The notes under the pieces were generated by a model, which saw only the letters and a list, made by a program, of their open reading frames with translations, had not been told where the DNA came from and ran no database searches. A program made the translations under genes and the position numbers. Of a stretch of 26,126 bases of DNA, positions 1 through 6,196 are shown one piece after another (the stretch's first letter is position 1; every line of letters starts with the position of its first letter). The DNA lies in NCBI GenBank assembly GCA_003133815.1, contig PKZR01000201.1, positions 1 through 26,126 on the forward strand. Direction: 5' to 3'. This DNA is from Limisphaerales bacterium (lineage in GTDB: Bacteria; Verrucomicrobiota; Verrucomicrobiia; Limisphaerales; UBA11358).

Positions 1-2
1 TG

Positions 3-431
3 TTCGCGGAACAGCAGAAGGCTTGTGCGGATGCCGAGCAAAAACATCAAACCTACGTCGCCACCAGCCTTGCGTTGTGGGAGGCCAAGCGCAACGCCTT
101 TCAGCTTGAGGCCACTCTCGGCGGGCTGCCCGGCCCTACCGGCCCGCTGTGTTCCTCCGATTACGGCACCCACTGGATTTTGTTTGACTGGCAGCCGCCG
201 GCATCCGGCGGCCCGGTCTGGGGATATCGCGTCGAACGCAGCACGGACAACCGGGACTTTTACATGGCCGACCTGGGCGTGGAGCCGGAAATCACGCTGA
301 TCAACCAGCCGCAGAATGTGAAGCTCTACTACCGCGTCCGCGCCTTCAACGGCTGGGGCGATGGGCCGCCCGGCCCCGTCTTCGGCATCAAGTTCGACCC
401 CAAACTCGTGGACGCGCGCAAATGCGGATGA
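3..431 (+). CDS. Fibronectin type III domain protein, 3' part (5' end outside window)
   Basis: The reading frame is open from the first bases of the window to a TGA at 429-431, so the gene begins upstream. The visible 142 residues start with a charged, probably helical stretch rich in Glu, Gln, Lys and Ala. A fibronectin-III-like beta domain follows: residues GYRVERSTDN and LYYRVRAFNGWGDGPPG match the C and F/G strands of the fold, where the Tyr-Arg-Val-Arg-Ala pattern is typical. No catalytic motif is seen. Such domains usually mediate extracellular or periplasmic binding, but localisation cannot be judged without the N-terminus. A second fibronectin-III protein lies at 3937-4590 on the same strand. 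The two share only the domain type. Family assignment is fairly sure; function is unknown. Confidence 0.65.
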   Translation, partial: FAEQQKACADAEQKHQTYVATSLALWEAKRNAFQLEATLGGLPGPTGPLCSSDYGTHWILFDWQPPASGGPVWGYRVERSTDNRDFYMADLGVEPEITLINQPQNVKLYYRVRAFNGWGDGPPGPVFGIKFDPKLVDARKCG

Positions 432-795
432 AGGACTGTCCGAAGAAAAATGACCGTGACATTTCTCCATCAATTAAATCAGTTGAGAAGAAGCCAAAAT
501 AACATGCAAAATAGAAGACGGGGAAAAAGTTTAACTTCATCTGAATCCATCCGCGAAATGTGCGGTCCAACATTGACCTTTGACGGCAAGTTGCCGGCAG
601 TGAGGACGGCTGCCAACACCTGTTTCCGATGGGAACGATTTATTCTACACTCAAAACCATGAACCCTGAATTGCGACACTTCATTGACGACATCCCATTC
701 CACCGTGCGGCGATGCGGAAGGCGGTGGGGCTGCTGCCGCCGGATGATGCCTGGCCCGACCGCAGATCAGAGATACCCGAAACGAGGAGTCAAAA
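432..795. other. Gene-poor interval between converging genes
   Basis: This 364-base stretch separates the fibronectin-III gene from the convergent minus-strand cluster. It contains several short overlapping frames but none with convincing protein character. No rho-independent hairpin with a T-tract is obvious for either converging transcript. The ATG at 659 sits in the 15-base string ACTCAAAACCATGAA, which also surrounds the start codon of the fucosidase gene at 25077, so a small or decayed gene starting here is conceivable. Confidence 0.4.
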
Positions 796-1239
796 TCAAA
801 ATCTGGCGGAGTATAATTCACGGACGGAATCGCGAATCAGGACAACTATCGTGAACACGCCCAGCACCGTGCCCAGCGGGATGTGCAGGCAGTTGATGCC
901 CGCCACCACCAGCGAAAATGTCCGGCCCTTCCGGGCGCGGAGACACAGGCCGGAAATCAGGTTCAACACGCCCGAGATCACGAACCAGATGCCAAAGGCC
1001 AGATAAAACCATTTGAAGATGGCAAACAATTGCTCCGGCGTCATCGGCATGGGCTGCTTCTGGTTCTCAAAAAATTTGGGATTGGTAAACATCGCGTGCA
1101 TGAATGTGTAATGCACCAGCAGGAACAAAAGCCCCAGCACCGCCAGGCCGGCGCCGACGAAATGGAAGATGGCGAGCAGGTTCAGATGATCCGCATCAAT
1201 CTTGCGCTGGTCGCGGGGTAATGGAGGGAGTTCGCTCAT
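796..1239 (-). CDS. Small three-helix membrane protein, function unknown
   Basis: This is a 147-residue integral membrane protein with a short charged N-terminus. It has three hydrophobic helices, at about residues 20-50, 68-98 and 104-136. The last helix carries the pattern GINCLHIPLGTVLGVFTIVV followed by a short basic/acidic tail. This Cys-x3-Pro-x-Gly-Thr-x-Leu-Gly arrangement recurs in many uncharacterised small membrane proteins of environmental bacteria (from memory, unchecked). The start lies 16 bases after the stop of the SseB-like gene, so the two are probably cotranscribed. No Shine-Dalgarno sequence precedes the ATG. No enzymatic residues are evident, and no function is assigned. 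Confidence 0.7.
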   Translation of the reverse strand: MSELPPLPRDQRKIDADHLNLLAIFHFVGAGLAVLGLLFLLVHYTFMHAMFTNPKFFENQKQPMPMTPEQLFAIFKWFYLAFGIWFVISGVLNLISGLCLRARKGRTFSLVVAGINCLHIPLGTVLGVFTIVVLIRDSVRELYSARF

Positions 1240-1255
1240 AAATCAATGGGTTGCT

Positions 1256-2083
1256 TCACGGGACGCTCGGGGCGGGTGCTGCTGGCGGATGATAATCCGC
1301 CGCCACATAAAACGGCTGCGCCTGCCGGAACAAATCCGCGACACATCCCGGGGTGTTTGACTCGGTGAGGCTGAGGTTGACCTCATATTCCCGGCTGACC
1401 GACTTGGCCACCAGCAGGAAATCGTGGAAGAGCATCGTGTCGCGCGGCTCCATGAGCGCGAGAATATAATATGGCTTGAGGGCGGGCGCAGGCTGCCCGG
1501 TAATGACACGGGTGAATATCCAGACTGCGCGGAATTCACCATGCTGCCGGCAAAACTCAAACACCGCTTGCACCAGAGCCGTCGGATAATCCGCCGGATC
1601 AATCTTGTCCAGACGCAGCCGCTCCGTTTCCTGGCCATCCATTGGGTGTGGTTTCAACGCGGAACCGCTGGCCAGCTTGAGCAGCGATTCCGGCGGCAGG
1701 GAAATATCGCCCGTGGAGCAGCCATAGTTGACGGACATTTTCAGGTTCAGTTTGCCGAGCATCCCCAGCACATCCTTGGCGAGCATCTCGGCGGGCATAT
1801 AAGTGCGTGGCCGCACCTTGTTCTTCTTCAAGCTCTCCAGTGCGCGCGCCTCCGATGAAAACACCGCCACCGCCACGCCTTTGCTGGTTTGAACCCGCAG
1901 GAACGGCATGGGCTGACCCTCCACATATTGCATATTTTGATTGGCCACCTCCGGGTGGAACGGGATCAGCAGATACAAATTGCCCGCGCACAGATGGCGC
2001 AACAAATCCGGCAACGCCGCCTGACTGCGTTGAAAGGCCATGATGGATTTGTCCAAATCATTCAAGGGAATGGGGACTTTCAT
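1256..2083 (-). CDS. SseB-like domain protein
   Basis: This is a 275-residue soluble protein with no signal peptide or membrane segment. The first half resembles the SseB N-terminal domain. A helix ending in LRHLCAGNLYLLIPFHPE is followed by a beta strand with FLRVQTSKGVAVAVFSS, then a helix and the strand 'TYMPAEMLAKDVLG'. The second half (about residues 150-260) could be the SseB C-terminal domain, with strands such as 'FRAVWIFTRVI' and 'KPYYILALMEP'. SseB proteins are poorly understood; the E. coli one was named for enhanced serine sensitivity. It lies between two membrane-protein genes on the same strand. The C-terminus is Ala/Pro rich and looks disordered. The fold call is moderate, made by pattern rather than search. 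Confidence 0.6.
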   Translation of the reverse strand: MKVPIPLNDLDKSIMAFQRSQAALPDLLRHLCAGNLYLLIPFHPEVANQNMQYVEGQPMPFLRVQTSKGVAVAVFSSEARALESLKKNKVRPRTYMPAEMLAKDVLGMLGKLNLKMSVNYGCSTGDISLPPESLLKLASGSALKPHPMDGQETERLRLDKIDPADYPTALVQAVFEFCRQHGEFRAVWIFTRVITGQPAPALKPYYILALMEPRDTMLFHDFLLVAKSVSREYEVNLSLTESNTPGCVADLFRQAQPFYVAADYHPPAAPAPSVP

Positions 2084-2175
2084 AATTAAATGGGTGGCAT
2101 TGCCACCAGTCTGATTTCAGCTATGACCAGAGCGTAAATCCGACAGGCCAGCGCGTCAATGGTGAGGAGAAGCTT

Positions 2176-2235
2176 GGTGTCTTCGTGTCTTGGTGGTTAA
2201 AAACCCGTGTCCATCGGTGTTCATCCGTGGTTCAA
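2176..2235. repeat. Intergenic 'GTGTCTT / CATCxGTG' text repeat
   Basis: The 157-base gap between two minus-strand genes contains GTGTCTT twice (2177-2183 and 2185-2191). After GGTGGTTAAAAA comes a run of near-copies of ATCxGTGxTTC spaced 10-11 bases. A closely related run with exact 11-base spacing precedes gatB at 23465-23497. This makes it a dispersed non-coding repeat rather than a gene-specific signal. Function is unknown. Confidence 0.55.
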
Positions 2236-2240
2236 CCGTT

Positions 2241-3251
2241 TCACACTTTCCTCATATACTTTTTGATGAACAGCAGGTAGCCCACAAACGGCAGCGAGAA
2301 CAGCGCGGTGAACCAGCCCATGCGGTTGCCCGTGAACAGGCCCATCTTTTGGATCTGGTCAATCTGCGCCTGCGGCATTCCCTGCAATTGATACAACTCT
2401 GTAATGTCATGCTGCGCGTAGGTCATCAGTGCGGACGTCGCGAACAACACCATTGCCACGAGGATGAGCCACCAGCCCCGCGCGTCCAATCGGTATAACC
2501 ACCAGCCCGCCCAGCCCCAGACGGCGGCGACCAACAGGCAGGTCAATGCGCCCGGCAGGCCGGAAACAAACATCCCAAAGAACGGCATCACCGCCATGCC
2601 GGTCAGCGACATCACCAGCATCATCGGCACGGCCAGCCACGTCCACAGGCAGAACGCCAGCACCGGCAGCGGACAGGCATCGGTCCAGGGCGTCACCGGG
2701 TCGCGCGCCTCGCAGGTGGCCTTCACATGGCGGCTCTGGTAGAAAAACGTCCACAACAACGGCACGAGGACAAAAAACACGAAGAAGAAAAGGGTCATGC
2801 CGATGACCATGCCGGTGACGGCTCCCGGCGGCATGGCCGGCTGGCCGGATTTGGCATTGGCAGGCAGATTGGCAAACACCTTGGCCATGAAAAGCGGCAT
2901 CACCGCCGTCATGAAGACGCCCATGATGAGCCAGCTCCAGGAAAAGATGAGAAGCAGCGCCCGCGCCCAGCGCCGCGCCTGGATGGAACCGATGCCCAGC
3001 CAGATCAGCGCCACGGCCAGCCCGCCGTAGATGGTCACCGCCGGCAGGATGGCCGTCGCATTGGACGTCGGCGCATTCGGAGCCTTGGCCGCCATCATCT
3101 GCCCGAACAGCATCAGCGGCACAAACAATCCGGCGAGACAGCCGAGCATCAGCGTCAGGATGCCAAAGACAACCAGTCCCGTGGAGCGGTCCTTGTAGTC
3201 GGGCAATGGAGCGGCCTCAACGGGCGGGGCTTCGGGATTTTGTTCGTACAT
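2241..3251 (-). CDS. Multi-pass (about eight helices) membrane protein, function unknown
   Basis: This 336-residue integral membrane protein has a Pro/Glu-rich N-terminus of about 22 residues. About eight hydrophobic helices follow, near residues 25-48, 68-90, 98-123, 143-170, 195-220, 223-252, 258-280 and 312-332. It ends in a basic tail (KKYMRKV). Many Met residues lie in the helices. No catalytic or transporter signature is visible. The ATG at 3251 has no Shine-Dalgarno sequence. The frame stays open upstream into the 21-bp repeat array as far as a TAA at 3386-3384, but no alternative start codon lies in that stretch, so the ATG is kept. It is the first gene of a three-gene minus-strand group and may share a membrane role with the small protein at 796-1239. 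Confidence 0.7.
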   Translation of the reverse strand: MYEQNPEAPPVEAAPLPDYKDRSTGLVVFGILTLMLGCLAGLFVPLMLFGQMMAAKAPNAPTSNATAILPAVTIYGGLAVALIWLGIGSIQARRWARALLLIFSWSWLIMGVFMTAVMPLFMAKVFANLPANAKSGQPAMPPGAVTGMVIGMTLFFFVFFVLVPLLWTFFYQSRHVKATCEARDPVTPWTDACPLPVLAFCLWTWLAVPMMLVMSLTGMAVMPFFGMFVSGLPGALTCLLVAAVWGWAGWWLYRLDARGWWLILVAMVLFATSALMTYAQHDITELYQLQGMPQAQIDQIQKMGLFTGNRMGWFTALFSLPFVGYLLFIKKYMRKV

Positions 3252-3312
3252 AAAAAGTGGCGGATTTTGTTTGTTGATACGCCGATTTCCAAACCGAGTC
3301 GAGAAATTTCGA

Positions 3313-3627
3313 GGCGTTTGCTTGCCGTCTCGCGGCGTTTGTTGATTTACAAGCGGCGTTTGCTTGCCAACAGATGACGTTTGTTAGTTTACAAGCGACG
3401 TTTGCTTACCAACACGTGACGTTTGTTAATTAACAAACGATGTTTGCAAACCTACACGCGGCGTTTGTTGGTAAACAAATGATGTTTGTTTACCGTCTCG
3501 TGACGTTTGTTGGTAAACACGCGGCGCTTGCTTGCCAACAAGCGGCGTTTGTTAATTAACACTTGGCGTTTGTAAACCTACACGCGTCGATTTCTTACCG
3601 TCTCGCGGCGTGGGATGGTAATTTCGT
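3313..3627. repeat. Phased 21-bp tandem repeat array (14 full units plus one decayed)
   Basis: Units begin at 3313, 3334, 3355, 3376, 3397, 3418, 3439, 3460, 3481, 3502, 3523, 3544, 3565 and 3586 with no indels. A degenerate fifteenth runs from 3607. Each opens with G(G/A)CGTTTG or a one- to two-base variant. The second half alternates between two types, one like CTTGCCAACA and one like TTnnTTTACAAGC, giving a 42-bp higher-order period. Several units are near palindromes; 3421-3438 is a perfect 18-bp palindrome (GTTTGTTAATTAACAAAC). Because 21 is seven codons, the array reads as heptapeptides on both strands, broken by TAA codons: two on plus (3431, 3557) and three on minus (tops at 3554, 3428, 3386). 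It could be a decayed coding repeat or a helically phased protein-binding array. It is not a CRISPR: there are no unique spacers. Confidence 0.9.
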
Positions 3628-3936
3628 CCTACCGTTTCACTTTCCTGACACATTTTACCAGAATCCCGGGGCCTTTTTTTCGCTTTGGAAAATCTGGGAC
3701 GCGTGACGATATGGCGCAGTGATTTTGGCCATATCCCTGTGCCGGAAGCACCTGTTAAAAAATCATTTTAAAGTGCAACTGATGCTGCTGTTGCAGCAAC
3801 TACAGACTTTTTTAAATTGCCGGTTCTGGCAGAAAACTTGCGGTAAGACGGGCGTTAACACGGGTGCAGCGCGAAGCTAAGTTGGCTTCCACCGGATGGC
3901 CCCGAATTTTATCAACAATCAACCGAAAGGTTCATT
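3628..3936. other. Leader/upstream region of the fibronectin-III gene with two inverted repeats
   Basis: This gene-free stretch lies between the repeat array and the ATG at 3937. It holds a perfect inverted repeat with 8-bp arms, GATATGGC and GCCATATC, separated by 12 bases (3708-3735). It also holds a small hairpin with 6-bp arms, TGCTGC and GCAGCA, with loop TGTT (3783-3798), followed after eight bases by a T-run. Either could be an operator or an RNA structure. No convincing -35/-10 pair was found. Confidence 0.5.
3925..3930 (+). promoter_or_regulatory. Shine-Dalgarno site of the fibronectin-III gene
   Basis: GAAAGG lies six bases before the ATG at 3937 and fixes the start. It is notable because most genes in this window lack a recognisable Shine-Dalgarno sequence. 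Confidence 0.6.
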
Positions 3937-4590
3937 ATGAAAAAATCAGTATTCAGAGTCAGTCTGGGTTACAAACGGCTGCCGGTGGAAGCGGTCCCGC
4001 CATTTGCGGGCTGGGTCGTCAGCTGCATGACGGGAAGCACGGTTTACATCAAACCGCCCGTCCCGCTGGTGCCGCCGGTGCCGCCCGACCCGACCGCTCC
4101 CGTGGACATGACCACGCGCATCACCGCCCTGCAGGTTGCCATCAAGAATTATCAGGATGGCGGCTCGCTGGCGTTGACGGCGCGCAATGTCGCGCTGGCG
4201 GCGGTGATCGAGGGACTTGACGCGCTGGCGTTCTATGTGCAGACGGTCGCCCGTTTCGACCGCGACATGATGCTCACCTCCGGCTTCGTGCCGGTGAGCA
4301 CCAATCGCGCGCAATCGAAACTGGACGCGCCGTCCATCACGGGCATAGACAACGACACCGCCACGGAGCTGAACGTGCATCTGACCACCGTGGCCAATTC
4401 GTATGGCTACGAGGTGCAGATCTGCACCGGCACGGACGCGTGGACGACGGTCAAATACTCGGCCCAGGCCCGCACCATCACGCTGACCGGTCTCACGACC
4501 GGCACGGTGTATCAGGTGCGAGTCCGCGCGCTGGGCGGCAGCACCGGTCAGAGCGACTGGTCCATGCCCGGCTCGAGCATCGTGGACTAA
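3937..4590 (+). CDS. Small fibronectin type III domain protein
   Basis: This is a 217-residue protein. Residues 1-30 carry a conserved-looking lead (FRVSLGYKRLPVEAV) without a classical signal peptide. A Pro-rich linker follows at about 40-56, then a helical region at about 58-105 (ITALQVAIKNYQDGG, NVALAAVIEGLDALAFYVQ). A fibronectin-III domain occupies about residues 128-217, with YGYEVQIC, TITLTGLTTGTVYQVRVRAL and a final SDW. This whole layout, including SGFVPVSTNRAQ between helices and domain, matches a family of unknown function that I recall from Verrucomicrobiota. It is monocistronic: a strong Shine-Dalgarno site precedes it and a terminator follows at 4661. Likely a binding or structural protein; target and location are unknown. 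Confidence 0.75.
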   Translation: MKKSVFRVSLGYKRLPVEAVPPFAGWVVSCMTGSTVYIKPPVPLVPPVPPDPTAPVDMTTRITALQVAIKNYQDGGSLALTARNVALAAVIEGLDALAFYVQTVARFDRDMMLTSGFVPVSTNRAQSKLDAPSITGIDNDTATELNVHLTTVANSYGYEVQICTGTDAWTTVKYSAQARTITLTGLTTGTVYQVRVRALGGSTGQSDWSMPGSSIVD

Positions 4591-4596
4591 AGGCAG

Positions 4597-4638
4597 GGAC
4601 ATCCCGCTGGGATGTCCGGTCATCGCAGCGCGATGACC
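4597..4638. repeat. Two abutting 9-bp perfect palindromes (REP-like)
   Basis: GGACATCCC-GCT-GGGATGTCC (4597-4617) is followed with no gap by GGTCATCGC-AGC-GCGATGACC (4618-4638). Both have 9-bp arms and 3-base loops, and the two loops are reverse complements of each other. They lie just after the fibronectin-III stop codon and before the terminator. The form is that of repetitive extragenic palindromes, which are processed by RayT-type transposases in other bacteria. No such transposase is in the window. Confidence 0.7.
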
Positions 4639-4660
4639 CTACCACGGCTGACAAGACAAA

Positions 4661-4699
4661 GGCCGGAACGGGCAACCGTTCCGGCCCTTTTTATTTTTC
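4661..4699 (+). terminator. Rho-independent terminator after the fibronectin-III gene
   Basis: A perfect 11-bp GC-rich stem (GGCCGGAACGG paired with CCGTTCCGGCC) closes on a GCAA tetraloop. It is followed directly by CTTTTTATTTTT. It ends the transcript of the gene at 3937 and isolates the GntR/ABC module downstream. Confidence 0.9.
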
Positions 4700-4815
4700 G
4701 AGCGGACCGATTGCGACACCCAAAGCCAGTCAGACGATTTTTACGCTCACGCGGACAATCGGATAGATTGAAAACAACCTGAAAGAGACCATTCAAACAT
4801 TTTTCAAAATCCGGC

Positions 4816-4857
4816 TTGACATCTGCGTTCTAGTGTTCTAATTGTATTCATACACTA
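4816..4857 (+). promoter_or_regulatory. Promoter and YtrA-type wide operator of the GntR/ABC module
   Basis: A consensus -35 box TTGACA (4816-4821) is followed after 17 bases by a weak -10, TAATTG (4839-4844). Across the spacer and -10 lies the inverted repeat AGTGTT-N13-TACACT (4832-4837 and 4851-4856), extended by one T/A pair on each side. As I recall, operators of the YtrA subfamily of GntR regulators have the form AGTGTA-N13-TACACT. This fits autorepression by the adjacent regulator. Transcription would start about ten bases or fewer before the ATG at 4861, leaving almost no leader. Confidence 0.7.
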
Positions 4858-4860
4858 AAC

Positions 4861-5274
4861 ATGGCTGTGACGTTCAACATCAACACCGGGTCGAACACCC
4901 CGATCTACAAGCAGATCACCGACCAGGTGCGTCTGGGGGTTGCGTCCGGCAGGCTAGCCGTGGGCGACCAGCTTCCAAGCGTCCGGGCGCTTGCGGAGGA
5001 TTTGGTGGTGAATCCCAACACGGTGGCGCGCGCCTATGCCGACCTGATCAGCGAGGGGCTGCTTGAATCGCGCGCGGGCCGGGGTGTTTTCATCACGCAA
5101 AAACGCAAAATTTATTCTCGCGCGGAAGGCTGGCGGCGGCTGGAGCCGATGCTGAACGCGCTCATCGGCGAGGCGATGATCCTGGATTTCACGCGCGACG
5201 AGCTGCGCGAGGCGTTCGAGGAAAAATTAAGCAAATGGAAACACCAGAAGGGAGGCGACGGAAAAAATGAATAA
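4861..5274 (+). CDS. GntR-family transcriptional regulator, YtrA subfamily
   Basis: This is a 137-residue DNA-binding repressor. Residues 10-75 form the GntR winged helix: PIYKQITDQVRLGV, then LPSVRALAEDL, then the recognition helix VNPNTVARAYADLISEGLL and the wing SRAGRGVFI. The remaining 60 residues are a short helical tail without a ligand-binding FCD or UTRA domain, as expected for the YtrA subfamily. These repressors usually sit in front of ABC transporter genes and bind a wide inverted repeat, and one overlaps the promoter at 4832-4856. The gene overlaps the ATPase start by eight bases, so the three genes form one operon. The ATG has no Shine-Dalgarno site and is nearly leaderless. The inducer is unknown; family members often respond to cell-wall antibiotics. 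Confidence 0.9.
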   Translation: MAVTFNINTGSNTPIYKQITDQVRLGVASGRLAVGDQLPSVRALAEDLVVNPNTVARAYADLISEGLLESRAGRGVFITQKRKIYSRAEGWRRLEPMLNALIGEAMILDFTRDELREAFEEKLSKWKHQKGGDGKNE

Positions 5275-6196
5275 CGAATCTGTCATCCAAACGCGCAACC
5301 TGACCAAGTATTTTGGAGGCAAGGCCGCCGTATATGAACTCAACCTGGATGTTCCGCGCGGCTGCGTCTTTGCCTTTCTGGGCCGCAACGGTTCGGGCAA
5401 GACGACGACCATCCGGATGCTCATGGGGATGGTGCCGCCGACGCGCGGCACAGGCACGATTCTCGGCCACGACATCCGCGCGTTGACGCCGGAAGTCCGC
5501 GCGCGCATCGGTTATCTCACGGAGGAACACCAGCTTTACGGCTGGATGAACGTGAAGCAATGCGGCGAATTCCAATCGAAGTTTTTTGCGAAATGGAACG
5601 GCAGGATATTTCGCGGTGTTGCCGGCCATTTCGGGCTGAAACCCGAAGCCAGGGTGAAGGATTTATCGCGCGGCGAGCGCGCGGGGCTTTGTCTTGCGCT
5701 GACTCTTGCACCAGAGCCGGAATTATTGATGCTGGATGATCCGGGATTGGGCCTGGATCCGGTTGCGAGGCGGGGCCTGGTCGAATCCATGATTTTTCTC
5801 ACGCGAAAATCCGACCGGACAATTTTCTTTTCTTCTCATCATCTGTCCGATGTCGAGCGTACGGCGGATTACATCGCCGTTTTTGACCGGAGCATATTGC
5901 GCGCGTGCTGCCCGTTGGAAAAATTCCAGGAAAGTGTTCAACAGGTGAGGTTGAGGTTCCCCGGAACACCTCCGGCGTTGCCAAAAATTCCAGGGCTGCT
6001 TCAGGCCGTCCGCACGGAAAACGAGCTTCGTGTGACTTGCGTTCATTACAATGGCGAGGCGGAAACGGCTCTTCGCGCGCTTTCGCCGGTTGAAATGGAA
6101 TCCGTGCCGCTCGGACTCGAGGATGCATTCATCAGCTATCTGGGGGAGCGCGGCGAGAAAACATTCATCCTGTCGGAAATGGAGGCGCAATCATGA
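5267..6196 (+). CDS. ABC transporter ATP-binding protein (YtrB/CcmA-like)
   Basis: This 309-residue ATPase powers the permease encoded next to it. It shows Walker A GRNGSGKT (39-46), a Q-loop region with Glu in place of Gln (YLTEEHQLYGWM), signature LSRGE (133-137), Walker B LLMLD (153-157) and an H-loop SSHH (191-192). Residue 158, normally the catalytic Glu after the Walker B Asp, is Asp (DDPGLGLDP). The signature Gly-Gly is reduced to Arg-Gly. Both changes could slow hydrolysis. About 80 extra C-terminal residues follow the nucleotide-binding domain, as in many ABC-2 export ATPases. The start overlaps the regulator by eight bases and the stop overlaps the permease by four. The substrate is unknown. 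Confidence 0.92.
   Translation: MNNESVIQTRNLTKYFGGKAAVYELNLDVPRGCVFAFLGRNGSGKTTTIRMLMGMVPPTRGTGTILGHDIRALTPEVRARIGYLTEEHQLYGWMNVKQCGEFQSKFFAKWNGRIFRGVAGHFGLKPEARVKDLSRGERAGLCLALTLAPEPELLMLDDPGLGLDPVARRGLVESMIFLTRKSDRTIFFSSHHLSDVERTADYIAVFDRSILRACCPLEKFQESVQQVRLRFPGTPPALPKIPGLLQAVRTENELRVTCVHYNGEAETALRALSPVEMESVPLGLEDAFISYLGERGEKTFILSEMEAQS

Noticed and set aside
659..1006. Plus-strand ORF starting MNPELRHFIDDIPF with a start context identical over 15 bases to that of the fucosidase
   Set aside because: Its second half lies antisense to the well-supported membrane protein at 796-1239 and reads as low-quality protein. A decayed gene fragment is possible, but no family resemblance was found.
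2727..3377. 216-codon plus-strand ORF opposite the minus-strand membrane protein, ending in RRLLAVS/RRLLIYK heptads
   Set aside because: It is rich in Arg, His, Asp and Gln, as expected for the complement of a hydrophobic gene. Its tail is only one more frame of the 21-bp array.
3313..3627. CRISPR array
   Set aside because: There are no unique spacers. The 21-bp units are contiguous and divergent, and no cas genes are present.
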